From: Streptomyces sp. NBC_00250
GTDB lineage: Bacteria > Actinomycetota > Actinomycetes > Streptomycetales > Streptomycetaceae
Length of the DNA: 64,000 nt
Direction of reading: 5' to 3'
Assembly: GCF_036192275.1 (NCBI RefSeq)
Contig: NZ_CP108088.1
Span: 806,001 to 870,000, forward strand
The stretch's first letter is position 1. Each line of letters opens with the position of its first letter. Positions 25,327 to 34,079 of this stretch are shown here, piece after piece. Made by a program: the position numbers and the translations under genes. The notes under the pieces are model-generated. The model worked only from the letters and a program-made list of their open reading frames with translations. It was not told where the DNA came from and made no database searches.

Positions 25327-25341
25327 GTCAACACCATTGAC
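25327..25341. promoter_or_regulatory. Candidate TetR operator
   Basis: GTCAA-CACCA-TTGAC is a perfect 5+5 inverted repeat in the short gap between the divergent TetR and amidohydrolase genes, 13 bases from the TetR start codon. Confidence 0.6.
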
Positions 25342-25409
25342 GTGTATGCGGCGGTACGGCTTGCATGGCGCCCGGCACCCGTCGTCGCACGTTCCTGGAG
25401 CGCACCCCC

Positions 25410-27044
25410 ATGACCAAGGCCGATCTGGTCTTCACCCGCGGACCCGTCTTCACGGTGGACCCGGCCCGTACCCGGGCGACGTCCCTGGCGGTCGTCGGCG
25501 ACCGCATCGCGGCCGTGGGCCACGACGAGGTCCGTGACCTCATCGGCCCCCGGACCGAGGTCGTCGACCTGACCGGGAGACTGCTGCTCCCGGGGTTCCA
25601 GGACGCCCATGTCCACGCGGTGTTCGGCGGCTCGGAGCTGGCCGAGTGCGATCTGACCGGCACGGTCGGCGTCCCCGAGTACCTCTCGCGCATCCGGGCG
25701 TACGCCGACGCGCACCCGGACCGCGCGTGGATCACCGGCGGCGGCTGGTCGATGGAGAGCTTCGAGGGCGGGTCGCCCACCCGGCAGCTGCTCGACTCGG
25801 TCGTCCCCGACCGGCCGGTCCTGCTGTCCAACCGGGACCATCACGGCGCCTGGGCCAACACCCGGGCCCTCGAACTCGCCGACATCACCGCCGACACCCC
25901 GGACCCCGCCGACGGCCGTATCGAGCGCGAACCGGACGGCTCCCCCAGCGGCATGCTCCAGGAGGGCGCCACGACGCTGGTCGCGCGGGTGGCGCCGGCG
26001 AGCACCCCGGCGGACCGGCTCGCGGGACTGCTCCGGGCCCAGGAGCTGCTGCACTCGCTCGGCATCACCGGCTGGCAGGACGCGCTCCTGGGCGCGTTCA
26101 GCGGCCGGTCCGACCCCTCGGACGCCTATGCGGCCGCCGCACGCGACGGCTCGCTCACCGCCCGGGTGACCGGTGCGCTCTGGTGGGACCGGCAGCGCGG
26201 CGCGGAGCAGATACCCGAACTGGTGGCGTTGCGCGAGGAGTTGAGCGAGGGCCGGTTCCGCGCCGGGTCCGTGAAGATCATGCAGGACGGCATCGCGGAG
26301 AACTTCACCGCCGCCATGACCTCCCCCTATCTCGACGGCTGCGGCTGCGCCACCGCCAACAGCGGTCTGAGCTTCGTCGACCCCGGGGCGCTGCGGAGCT
26401 ACGTGACGGAGCTCGACGCCCTCGACTTCCAGGTCCACTTCCACGCCCTGGGCGACCGGGCCGTACGCGAGGCCCTCGACGCGCTGGAGGCCGCCGTCGC
26501 CGCCAACGGGCACCGGGGCAACCGCCACCATCTCGCCCATCTCCAGGTCGTCCACCCGGACGACATCCCCCGGTTCGCCTCGCTCGGCGCCCTGGCCAAC
26601 ATCCAGCCGCTCTGGGCGGCCCACGAGCCGCAGATGGACGAACTGACCATCCCCTTCCTCGGCCCGGAACGCGCGGCCTGGCAGTATCCGTTCGGTGATC
26701 TGGTGCGGGCCGGTGCCACCCTCGTCGCCGGCAGCGACTGGCCGGTGAGCAGCCCCGACCCGCTCGCGGGCATCCACGTCGCCGTCAACCGCCGGGAGCC
26801 CGGCTCCACCGACGACCGTGTCTTCCTGCCGGAGCAGCGCCTCGACCTGCCCACGGCCCTCGCCGCGTACACCGCCGGCTCCGCCCATGCGAACGGCCAC
26901 GACGACGCGGGCAGCCTGCGTCCCGGGAACCTCGCCGATCTGGTCGTCCTGGACCGCGACATCCTCACGGGGCCGCCGGAGGAGATCGCCGACGCACGGG
27001 TGGAGCGTACGTACGTGGGCGGCCGTCTCGTGCACGCGGCGTGA
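25410..27044 (+). CDS. YtcJ-like metal-dependent amidohydrolase
   Basis: A 544-aa amidohydrolase family 3 protein. It has an N-terminal beta domain, the metal motif GFQDAHVHA near residue 65, a long alpha/beta barrel with FHALGDRAVREALDAL, HHLAHLQVVHP and the late catalytic Asp in AGSDWPVSSPDP, then a C-terminal beta domain ending NLADLVVLD. These enzymes hydrolyse amides, N-formyl groups or cyclic ureas; the substrate is unknown. The ATG at 25410 has TGGAG nine bases upstream and fits the family N-terminus. It is divergent from a TetR gene and convergent with the tandem hydrolase gene. Confidence 0.92.
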   Translation: MTKADLVFTRGPVFTVDPARTRATSLAVVGDRIAAVGHDEVRDLIGPRTEVVDLTGRLLLPGFQDAHVHAVFGGSELAECDLTGTVGVPEYLSRIRAYADAHPDRAWITGGGWSMESFEGGSPTRQLLDSVVPDRPVLLSNRDHHGAWANTRALELADITADTPDPADGRIEREPDGSPSGMLQEGATTLVARVAPASTPADRLAGLLRAQELLHSLGITGWQDALLGAFSGRSDPSDAYAAAARDGSLTARVTGALWWDRQRGAEQIPELVALREELSEGRFRAGSVKIMQDGIAENFTAAMTSPYLDGCGCATANSGLSFVDPGALRSYVTELDALDFQVHFHALGDRAVREALDALEAAVAANGHRGNRHHLAHLQVVHPDDIPRFASLGALANIQPLWAAHEPQMDELTIPFLGPERAAWQYPFGDLVRAGATLVAGSDWPVSSPDPLAGIHVAVNRREPGSTDDRVFLPEQRLDLPTALAAYTAGSAHANGHDDAGSLRPGNLADLVVLDRDILTGPPEEIADARVERTYVGGRLVHAA

Positions 27045-27072
27045 GCGGGATGGTGGTCGGGTCGGACGCCGG

Positions 27073-28590
27073 TCAGTCCCGCAGATGCCCGAGCACGGAT
27101 CGCATCGCCCGCTCCACGCGCGCGCGGGACTCGTCGGTCGGGTCGACCAGCTCGAAGCCGTGGTGGCCGTCCGGGACGTCGACGATCTCGACCTCGGCCC
27201 CGTTCTTCGCCGCGGCGGTCAGGAACTCCTCGACCGTCGCCGCGAACGCCGGGTGCTCCCGTCCGGCCCGGGTCAGGACGATCGGCGGCCCGTCCGCCGT
27301 ACCCACGACGTCGACGGGCCTGAAGCGGGGCTCCACCGCACCCCAGTCGGGCAGCGGGGCCAGGACCGGGTAGCTCGCCGCCACACAGCGCAGCCACGGC
27401 GGAGGTGCGGCCAGCCAGTCCGCCGCCAGGAGCCCGCCCGCGGAGAAGAACCAGAGCGCGATCCGCTCCTCGTCGACCCGCGGGTCGGCGCGCACGAGGG
27501 CCACGGCTTCGGCGAGATCCTCGGCCGCGAGGGCGAAGTCGGCGATGCCGTGCAGCCGGTGGTCGAGGGTGACGCCGACCGCTCCGAGGCTCGCCGCGTA
27601 GCGGCCGTACCCGAGGAGGAACGGGGTGTCCCGTGGGGTGGGCCGCTGGTCGGGGGCGACCGGGCCGCCGTGGACGAAGACGACTGCCGGTCGAGGCCGA
27701 TCGGCGTCCCCGAGTGGAGAGACGACGGGGAGGTGGAGGTCGACCCGACCGCGCCGCTCACACGGCACCTCGGGTACGTCGAGGAGGAAGGGCAGCAGGT
27801 GCGTCGGCCGCTCGTCCGCCTGCTCGGGCACGGTCACCCGGTGGCCCTCTCCGGCCGCCGCCCGGCGCAGCACCTCGGCGAGTTCCTCGGGAGCGGAGAG
27901 CATCGGCCAGTGGCCGGTGTCGAGGTCGAAGAAGCGCATCCGGTCGTCGGCGAGCGCCCGGAACTGCGGCGGCCCGGATTTCACCAGCATCCGCACGAGC
28001 TCGATGCCGGACCCGTTGGCGGTGCACAGCACGCCGGTGATCGGCAGGGAGGCGGCAGCGCCGGTGAGCCGGAGCGGCTGGGTGAGCGTGCCCGCCGGCT
28101 GGGGCGCGGCGAGGCGCTCAAGGCGTTCCAGCGCTTCGGCGGGGACACCTTCGGTGCTGCCCCAGCGGGACCAGTTGCCCGGCTCCGGCGGCGCGACCCT
28201 GCCCCGGGCCCGGTCGGCGAGCCGTGCCCGGACCTCGGGGTCGGGTACGGAGCGCGCGGCGGCCTCGCCGTTCTCCGGCAGACCCGTGTCCAGGGAGACG
28301 ATCCGGGCGACGCGTCCGTGGCGCCGGTCGGCTGCGCCGAGGACGGGGTGGAGCCCGTAACCGTGTCCGACGAGGACGACCTGGGGCGCCCCGATGCCGT
28401 CGATCAACCGCACCAGGTCCTCGATGTGCGTCTCCAGATCGGTCGCGGGTCCGGCCTCGTCCTGCCGGTTCCCCATCCCTGTGAGGGTCACGGGGTACGC
28501 CTCCGAGCCCGCCGCCCGGAGCCGGGACGCGGTCCGCTCCCATACCCAGCCGCCGGTGAAGGGGCCCGACACCAGCACGAACACGGTCAT
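27073..28590 (-). CDS. Tandem alpha/beta-hydrolase fusion, N-terminal domain lacking its serine
   Basis: A 505-aa protein with two alpha/beta-hydrolase domains. Domain 1 (about 1-235) resembles methylsalicylate-esterase/hydroxynitrile-lyase-type proteins (FVLVSGPFTGGWVWE at the start). At the nucleophile elbow it reads GHGYG, so the catalytic Ser is Gly77 and the domain should not be a normal esterase. Domain 2 (about 245-505) is like prolyl-oligopeptidase or acetyl-esterase folds: the HGGP oxyanion motif, S383 in FFSAGG, and DGHHGFE with the catalytic His. AGGAG precedes the ATG at 28590. A 19-base-spacer promoter with a central palindrome lies upstream, next to a divergent MerR gene. Domain 1 may bind a ligand or scaffold domain 2 (inference). 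Confidence 0.88.
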   Translation of the reverse strand: MTVFVLVSGPFTGGWVWERTASRLRAAGSEAYPVTLTGMGNRQDEAGPATDLETHIEDLVRLIDGIGAPQVVLVGHGYGLHPVLGAADRRHGRVARIVSLDTGLPENGEAAARSVPDPEVRARLADRARGRVAPPEPGNWSRWGSTEGVPAEALERLERLAAPQPAGTLTQPLRLTGAAASLPITGVLCTANGSGIELVRMLVKSGPPQFRALADDRMRFFDLDTGHWPMLSAPEELAEVLRRAAAGEGHRVTVPEQADERPTHLLPFLLDVPEVPCERRGRVDLHLPVVSPLGDADRPRPAVVFVHGGPVAPDQRPTPRDTPFLLGYGRYAASLGAVGVTLDHRLHGIADFALAAEDLAEAVALVRADPRVDEERIALWFFSAGGLLAADWLAAPPPWLRCVAASYPVLAPLPDWGAVEPRFRPVDVVGTADGPPIVLTRAGREHPAFAATVEEFLTAAAKNGAEVEIVDVPDGHHGFELVDPTDESRARVERAMRSVLGHLRD

Positions 28591-28628
28591 GATCGTCTCC
28601 TTGCGACTCCTCGGGGATGTCTCGCCCC

Positions 28629-28659
28629 ACGCTAGGAACTCCCCCTGGGGGAGATACAA
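28629..28659 (-). promoter_or_regulatory. MerR-type promoter with 19-base spacer
   Basis: On the minus strand TTGTAT (28659-28654) and TAGCGT (28634-28629) are exactly 19 bases apart, two more than optimal. The spacer contains the palindrome CTCCCCC-A-GGGGGAG (28653-28639). This is the known architecture of MerR-activated promoters, in which the bound regulator twists the DNA. It drives the tandem hydrolase gene. Confidence 0.85.
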
Positions 28660-28745
28660 GGAGCACGTGGGCAGGGCCGTACGCCACACTGAGAGCGACG
28701 GTATGGAAGGGCTCCTGCCGAGGGCCCTTGAGGGAGGCTCACGTC

Positions 28746-29669
28746 GTGGTGTCCGACGGGCTGTGGAGCATCGGGGAGCTCGCCGAGCGTGCGGGTGCCA
28801 CGGTGAAGACGGTGCGGTACTACTCCGACCGGGGTCTGCTGCCCGAGGCGGGGCGCAGCTCCGGCGGGCATCGGCGGTACGGGCCCGGGGCGCTCGACCG
28901 GCTCCGGCTGATCCGCTCCCTGCGTGCCCTGGGTCTGCCCGTTCCGGAGGTCGAGCGGGTCCTCGCGCGTGACGAGGCGCTGGAGGAGGTCGTCTCGGGG
29001 CAGTTGCGGGACCTGGGTACCCGACTGGCCGCGTTGCGCTGGCGCGAGGCGTCGCTGCGGCTGCTCCAGGACTGTGCGGCCGGGGAGCGGTCCGAGCGGC
29101 TGCGGCTGATCGGTGCGGTGTCCGTGCCGCCGGACACGGCGGCCCTGGTCCGGTTCTGGCGTCGGATCCTGCCGGTGCGTCTGCCGGGGCGGGTGGTGTC
29201 GATGGTGCTCGACTCGGTGGTGCCGGGGGTCCCTGAGGAGCCGAGTCCCGCGCAGGTCCTCGACTTCGCCCGGTTGCACGCGCTGGTGTCCGATCCGCTG
29301 GTCGACCGGCCGGAGTCGCGGCCGGCGCCTCCGCTGCCGGACGGGGAGTACCGGCCGACGGTGCTGTACGAGGGTCTCGCGGAGGCGTACACACTGGCCT
29401 CGGCGGAGCTACGGGGCGGACGGGACCTGCGTGACGGCGGCGCCCTGGACTGCTTCGTCGCCGCCTACGCCCACGCGCGCGGGGAGGGGGACTCCCCGGA
29501 CTTCCGGCGGAGCCTCCTTCCGTTGCTCGCCCGGAGCGACGGGCCCTTGATCACCCGCTACTGGAAGTTCGCCGCCGGGTTGTTCGCCCCGGGTGAGCCG
29601 GTCCTCGGCGCCCTCCACCATCGCCTCTCCGTCGCCCTCCACCTCGATGTCGGGGCCCAGGCCGACTGA
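28746..29669 (+). CDS. MerR-family regulator
   Basis: A 307-aa regulator. The N-terminal MerR DNA-binding domain is complete (WSIGELAERAGATVKTVRYYSD, then GHRRYGPGALDRLRLI), followed by the dimerisation coiled coil to about residue 110. A large C-terminal domain of about 190 residues has no cysteine metal-binding motif, so it is a drug/small-molecule-type rather than a metal-type MerR. The start is GTG 28746 (or 28749) with GGGAGG about eight bases before. It is divergent from the tandem hydrolase, whose promoter has the 19-base spacer that MerR proteins act on. Confidence 0.9.
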   Translation: MVSDGLWSIGELAERAGATVKTVRYYSDRGLLPEAGRSSGGHRRYGPGALDRLRLIRSLRALGLPVPEVERVLARDEALEEVVSGQLRDLGTRLAALRWREASLRLLQDCAAGERSERLRLIGAVSVPPDTAALVRFWRRILPVRLPGRVVSMVLDSVVPGVPEEPSPAQVLDFARLHALVSDPLVDRPESRPAPPLPDGEYRPTVLYEGLAEAYTLASAELRGGRDLRDGGALDCFVAAYAHARGEGDSPDFRRSLLPLLARSDGPLITRYWKFAAGLFAPGEPVLGALHHRLSVALHLDVGAQAD

Positions 29670-29835
29670 GCTTCCCGCATGGTGGGCAACCGCTGGTCCA
29701 CGTCGTGGGCAGCGAAGTGGCGGATCTCGCCGACTGCTCGACATCTCCCCTGGTCAGAGCGGTGCGTACGGCGTGTCAGGTGGCGCAATACTGCCGCAAC
29801 ACCACCCCGGCCGCCGCGCCGCTACGTTCCTTGCC

Positions 29836-30603
29836 ATGCCCCCCGAAGCCGCTTCCGCCGCCCGCCCCGTCGCCGCCGCCCGCCGTCGGCGGCTGCGTGC
29901 GGACCGGGCGCGGCAGCTAGCCGACCTGCTGCGCCACCAGATCCTGGCGGGTGGCTTCCCCGGCGGGATCCTTCCTCTCGAGGACGTGATCGCGGCCGAT
30001 TACCGGGCCAGTCGGAACACCGTCCGGCAGGCCCTCGATCTGCTGCGGGGCGAGCAGATCGTCGAGCGGCAGCCGGGGGTCGGCACGGTGGTGGTGTGCG
30101 AGAAGTATCCGCACGGCCTCGACCGGCTCCAGGGGCTCGCCGAGACGCTGCGGGAGCACGGGCGGGTCACCAACGAGGTCCGGACCGTCGGGCCGGTCTC
30201 CGCTCCGGGGCCGGTGGCCCACCGGCTCGGGCTGCCGGACCACTCCGATGTGCTCTGCATCGAGCGCCTGCGTCGGCTCAACGGGCTGCCGCTCTCCCTC
30301 GACCTGTCGTACCTCCCCATGGACATCGGGGGTGAACTCCTCGGCTGCGACCTGGAGAACACCGATGTGTTCCGGCTCCTGGAGCAGCTGACCGGCGGTC
30401 CGCTGGGCCACGCCGAGATCACCCTGGAGGCCGTCAACGCCGACGCGCACTCCGCCGCCGTGCTCCAGGCCCCGCGCGGGGCCGCCGTCCTGATGCTGGA
30501 GCGGCTGACCTGTCTGCCCGACGGACGGCCGGTGGACCTGGAGTTCATCCGGTTCCGCGGTGACCGCATCACCATGGGCGGCGTCCTGCGCCGCTCGCTC
30601 TGA
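29836..30603 (+). CDS. GntR/HutC-family regulator of the AprBA-like locus
   Basis: A 255-aa GntR regulator. The winged helix (about residues 18-85) contains ADLLRHQILAGGFPGG, RASRNTVRQALDLLRGEQIV and GVGTVVV. The C-terminal UTRA effector domain reads LCIERLRRLNGLPLSLDLSY and ends VDLEFIRFRGDRI. No Shine-Dalgarno precedes the ATG, but TACGTT lies eight bases upstream, so the message may be leaderless. It is 50 bases before the AprB-like ferredoxin gene and in the same direction, so it is probably the local regulator and first gene of the unit. Confidence 0.88.
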   Translation: MPPEAASAARPVAAARRRRLRADRARQLADLLRHQILAGGFPGGILPLEDVIAADYRASRNTVRQALDLLRGEQIVERQPGVGTVVVCEKYPHGLDRLQGLAETLREHGRVTNEVRTVGPVSAPGPVAHRLGLPDHSDVLCIERLRRLNGLPLSLDLSYLPMDIGGELLGCDLENTDVFRLLEQLTGGPLGHAEITLEAVNADAHSAAVLQAPRGAAVLMLERLTCLPDGRPVDLEFIRFRGDRITMGGVLRRSL

Positions 30604-30653
30604 CCCACCCCCTGCCCCTCCCCGCTCCGCCGACCCCTTTCCTGGAGACAGCC

Positions 30654-30881
30654 ATGCCTCTGGTCCCCCAGCGCGCCGACGTGCCCGTGACCATCGACGA
30701 GTCGAAGTGCATCGACGGATGCACGCTCTGCGTCGACATGTGTCCGCTGGACTCGCTCGCGATCCGCGAGGAGGACGGCAAGGCGTACATGCACGTGGAC
30801 GAGTGCTGGTACTGCGGCCCGTGCGCCGCCCGCTGCCCCACCGGCGCGGTCACCGTCAACATGCCCTACCTGCTCCGGTGA
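30654..30881 (+). CDS. AprB-like ferredoxin with two [4Fe-4S] clusters
   Basis: A 75-aa electron carrier. Cys19, 23, 26 and 30 (spacing C-x3-C-x2-C-x3-CP) and Cys51, 54, 57 and 61 (C-x2-C-x2-C-x3-CP) would bind two [4Fe-4S] clusters. The unusual first spacing and the AYMHVDECWYCGPCAARCP segment resemble the ferredoxin part of adenylylsulfate reductase beta (AprB) rather than ordinary clostridial ferredoxins. The long C-terminal tail of AprB is missing. CTGGAGA lies before the ATG. An AprA-like flavoprotein is encoded four genes downstream, so this is probably its electron partner. Confidence 0.88.
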   Translation: MPLVPQRADVPVTIDESKCIDGCTLCVDMCPLDSLAIREEDGKAYMHVDECWYCGPCAARCPTGAVTVNMPYLLR

Positions 30882-30895
30882 AAGGCCGAACTCCC

Positions 30896-32263
30896 ATGTA
30901 CCGAAGAAGACTTCCCCTGCTCACCCCCCGGAGGGCCGGACGCCTCGCCCTCCCCCTCGCTCTCGTCCTGCCGCTCGCCACCGCCTGCGGGACCGACGCC
31001 GGGAGCTCGTCCGACGGGAAGACGGTCACGGTGACCGTCGGATACCAGTCCAAGACCATCAACACCGTCACCGCCGGCACCCTGCTGCGTTCCCTCGGCT
31101 ACTTCGAGGAGGAGTTGAGGACCCGGGGCCGGAAGGACGGAGTCAGCTACCGGGTGGTCTGGCAGGACTACGCGACCGGCGCGCCGATCACCGCCCAGAT
31201 GACGGCGGGAAAGATCGACATCGGTTCGATGGGCGACTTCCCGCTGCTGATCAACGCGGCGCGCGGCAAGCAGCTCAAGGAGCCGACGCGGCTCGTCGCG
31301 GTCACCGGCTACAACCTGCGTGGCGGACTCAACACCGTCGTCACCGACCCCGGTTCACCTCTGCGGACCCTCACGGACCTCAAGGGCCGCAAGGTGTCCA
31401 CCAGTGTCGGCTCGGCCGCCGACGGCACTCTCGTACGGGCCCTGCGGCGGGCCGGAATCGACCCGGCGAAGGACATCGGCAAACTCAACCAGCAGCCGAG
31501 CGTGGGGGCTTCGGCGCTGGCCGCGGGCAGTATCGACGCGCTGTCCCAGTTCGTCGCCTGGCCCGGCCTGCTGGCCTTCCAGGGCAAGGCCACGGCCCTC
31601 TACGACGGGGCCGAGCTGAACCTGCCGACCTTCCACGGAGTCACCGTCCGGGAGAAGTTCGCCCGCCAACGGCCCGCCGTCCTCGACGCGTTCCTGCGCG
31701 CGCAGAACCGTGCCACGGATCACCTGCGGAAGCACCCGGTCGCTGCCGCCGAGTCGGTCGCCGAGGAGACCGGGCTTCCGGCCGAGGTGGTCTACCTCTA
31801 CAACGGCGCCCAGGGCATCGCCACCTTCGACCCGGCGCTCCGGCCTGAGCTGGTCGCCGCGCTCAAGGAGGACGTACCGGTCCTCAAGGAAGCCGGTCTC
31901 GTGACGGACGTCGACGTGGACGCCTTCGTCGACCCCGCGCCGCTGGGCCGGGCCGTGCCCGACCTCGCGTACCCGAAGGCGACTGCCCCGAAGGCCGAAC
32001 TGTGGCTCAAGGGTCAGAGCTCGACCCGAAGCTTCGACAGCCCCGCATCGCTCCTGAAGGCCGTCAAGGGGGCCTCCGTACGGGCCGCTTACGTGCCGGA
32101 CGCGGTGACGGGGACGCTGTGGTTCGCGGACCGGGCGGTGTGGGTCGCGGACGGCGCCGAGTGGCGGGCCTTCGTGACCCGGTCCGGCGCCGAGCGGTAC
32201 GTCTCCGGGCACCCCGGCTCCCGGATCGTCCCGTACACGGACGCCGTGAGGCTCGCCTCATGA
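30896..32263 (+). CDS. SsuA/NMT1-type ABC binding lipoprotein with NosL-like tail
   Basis: A 455-aa exported lipoprotein (lipobox LPLATAC). Residues about 45-340 are a type II periplasmic binding domain of the sulfonate/nitrate/thiamine-precursor class: TVGYQSKTINTVTAG, GKIDIGSMGDFPLLINAA, KGRKVSTSVGSAADG. The last 100 residues are extra for this family. They resemble the NosL copper-chaperone fold (AELWLKGQSSTRSFDSPA, then ADRAVWVADG and RSGAERYVSGHPGSRIVPY) but lack the CxxCGM metal motif. It lies 15 bases after the ferredoxin gene, and its stop overlaps the permease ATG. It presumably binds an organosulfur or other small anion for the importer; the ligand is unknown. Confidence 0.85.
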   Translation: MYRRRLPLLTPRRAGRLALPLALVLPLATACGTDAGSSSDGKTVTVTVGYQSKTINTVTAGTLLRSLGYFEEELRTRGRKDGVSYRVVWQDYATGAPITAQMTAGKIDIGSMGDFPLLINAARGKQLKEPTRLVAVTGYNLRGGLNTVVTDPGSPLRTLTDLKGRKVSTSVGSAADGTLVRALRRAGIDPAKDIGKLNQQPSVGASALAAGSIDALSQFVAWPGLLAFQGKATALYDGAELNLPTFHGVTVREKFARQRPAVLDAFLRAQNRATDHLRKHPVAAAESVAEETGLPAEVVYLYNGAQGIATFDPALRPELVAALKEDVPVLKEAGLVTDVDVDAFVDPAPLGRAVPDLAYPKATAPKAELWLKGQSSTRSFDSPASLLKAVKGASVRAAYVPDAVTGTLWFADRAVWVADGAEWRAFVTRSGAERYVSGHPGSRIVPYTDAVRLAS

Positions 32264-33210
32264 GCGCCGGGCTCCGTGAGACCGGCACGGCGAGCACCGG
32301 TCGAAGCGAGCCCGGCGCCGCGAGCGCCGGGCGCCGTGGGGCGCGTACCCGGACCGCCGTCCGCCGTCTGGTCCGGGTCGCCTCCCCCCTCGCGGCCCTC
32401 GGGATCTGGCAGTTGCTGACCTCCCTCGACGTCAACCTGTGGCTGCGGTTCGAGCAGTTCCCCACGGTCGTCGAGGTCGCCTCCGCCCTCGCCGACCGGG
32501 TCGGCACCGAGGCGTACCGGCAGGATCTCGGCCACAGTCTGCGTCGGATCGCCGTCGGCTTCCTCCTGGCCGCCGTCCTCGGCGTGGCGGCCGGGACGGC
32601 CGTCGCCCGGTCCCGGTGGGCCGCCGACATCCTGGGCCCGCTGGTCGAGGTGGTACGGCCGATCCCCGCCATCGCCCTGGTTCCGGTCGCGATCCTGCTG
32701 CTGCCCACCAACGAGCAGGGCATCGTCTTCATCACCTGCGCCGCGGCCCTCTTCCCCGTGCTCGTGTCGACCCGGCACGCCGTACGGGCCCTGAACCCGG
32801 TCTGGGAGGAGGCGGTGCTCACCCTGGGCGGGAGCAGGGCGCGGGTGCTGTTCTCGGTGGTCCTGCCGGGCGCCCTGCCGGGGATCTTCGGCGGTCTGTC
32901 GGTGGGCATCGGCGTCTCGTGGATCTGTGTGATCTCGGCGGAGATGATCTCCGGCGAGTACGGGGTGGGCTACCGCACCTGGCAGGACTACACGGTCGTC
33001 GACTACCCCGGCGTCTTCGTCGGGATGGCCACCATCGGCGCCCTGGGCTGGCTCACCTCCACCGCGGTCGAGTCGCTCGGCCGCCGCGTCACGGCCTGGC
33101 TGCCGCGCCCGACCGCGCGGATCCCGGCCGCCGGCCCCGTCCGTGCGGCGAGCACCACCGCTGCCGCCCCGTCCCGTGTCCGCCGGCCCGCGAAGGAGCC
33201 CGTTCCATGA
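32260..33210 (+). CDS. ABC permease of the SsuC/TauC type
   Basis: A 316-aa inner-membrane permease with about six helices. After a 35-residue polar N-terminus it shows the family pattern: WQLLTSLDVN, the PIPAIALVPVAILLL segment, and the EAA-like loop VWEEAVLTLGGSRARVLF preceding VVLPGALPGIFGG. ATG overlaps the upstream stop and its own stop overlaps the ATPase start, so binding protein, permease and ATPase are translationally coupled. The C-terminal 40 residues are Ala/Pro/Arg-rich and probably cytoplasmic. Confidence 0.92.
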   Translation: MSAGLRETGTASTGRSEPGAASAGRRGARTRTAVRRLVRVASPLAALGIWQLLTSLDVNLWLRFEQFPTVVEVASALADRVGTEAYRQDLGHSLRRIAVGFLLAAVLGVAAGTAVARSRWAADILGPLVEVVRPIPAIALVPVAILLLPTNEQGIVFITCAAALFPVLVSTRHAVRALNPVWEEAVLTLGGSRARVLFSVVLPGALPGIFGGLSVGIGVSWICVISAEMISGEYGVGYRTWQDYTVVDYPGVFVGMATIGALGWLTSTAVESLGRRVTAWLPRPTARIPAAGPVRAASTTAAAPSRVRRPAKEPVP

Positions 33211-33983
33211 GCACCGTGAGCCCGTCCGCCGTGTCCGCACGGCCGACGACCCTGTCGTCACCCCCCGGCGCCGAACTCGCCCTGCACGGCGCGCGGCTCG
33301 GCCACCACGACGGGGTCGCCGTGCCCGGCCCCGTGGAGCTGCGGATCGCGCCCGGCGAGCTGCTGACCGTGGTCGGTCCCTCCGGCTGCGGCAAGACCAC
33401 CCTGCTCCGTACGCTCGCCGGGCTGCTGCCCCCGTTGGAGGGGCGCGTCACCCAGGACGGGGAGCCGATCCGCCGGCCCGGCGCCGACCGGGCGCTGGTC
33501 TTCCAGCACGACGCCCTGCTGCCTTGGCGGTCGGTCCGCGCCAATGTCGAACTGCCGCTCGCCATCCGCCGGGTCCCGCGGACCGAGCGGCGCCGGGCGG
33601 CCGAGGAGTGGCTGGAGCGGGTCGGGCTCGGCGGGCACGCCGCCAAGCTGCCGCACCAGCTGTCCGGCGGGCAGCGGCAGCGCGTCCAGCTGGCCCGCGC
33701 CCTCGCCGGACGGCCCCGCGCGGTCCTGATGGACGAGCCCTTCGGCGCGCTCGACGCCCACACCCGCGCCGGGATGCAGGACCTGCTGGTGGAGATCCTG
33801 CGGGGCACGGGTGCGACCGTCGTGTTCGTCACGCACGACGTCGACGAGGCGCTCCATCTCGGCGACCGGGTCGCCCTGTTCGCCTCCGGCGAGGTCCTCG
33901 ACGTGCCGCGCCCGCGCTCCCGTGAGGCCCGGCAGGCGCCGGACACGGCCGCGCTGCGGCGCCGCGTCCTCGACTCCCTCTGA
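33207..33983 (+). CDS. ABC ATPase of the SsuB/TauB type
   Basis: A 258-aa ATP-binding subunit powering the importer. Walker A is GPSGCGKTT near residue 58, the Q-loop is LVFQHDALLPWRSV, the signature is LSGGQRQRVQLARAL, and Walker B is VLMDEPFGALD, followed by the H-loop VTHDVDEAL. All catalytic elements are intact. AAGGAG precedes the ATG. It is followed 96 bases later by the AprA-like gene in the same direction. Confidence 0.95.
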   Translation: MSTVSPSAVSARPTTLSSPPGAELALHGARLGHHDGVAVPGPVELRIAPGELLTVVGPSGCGKTTLLRTLAGLLPPLEGRVTQDGEPIRRPGADRALVFQHDALLPWRSVRANVELPLAIRRVPRTERRRAAEEWLERVGLGGHAAKLPHQLSGGQRQRVQLARALAGRPRAVLMDEPFGALDAHTRAGMQDLLVEILRGTGATVVFVTHDVDEALHLGDRVALFASGEVLDVPRPRSREARQAPDTAALRRRVLDSL

Positions 33984-34079
33984 GGGTCCGGCCGAGAGCG
34001 CCCGCACCCGAGTCCGACCGCGGGCCCGGCCGAGAGCCCGCAGACACACCCCCGCCCCCCAAGCTTCGAAAGGGACCCC

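Noticed and set aside
29593..29835. Upstream extension of the GntR regulator
   Set aside because: The winged-helix domain starts just after the ATG at 29836, and the upstream codons overlap the end of the MerR gene and the spacer.
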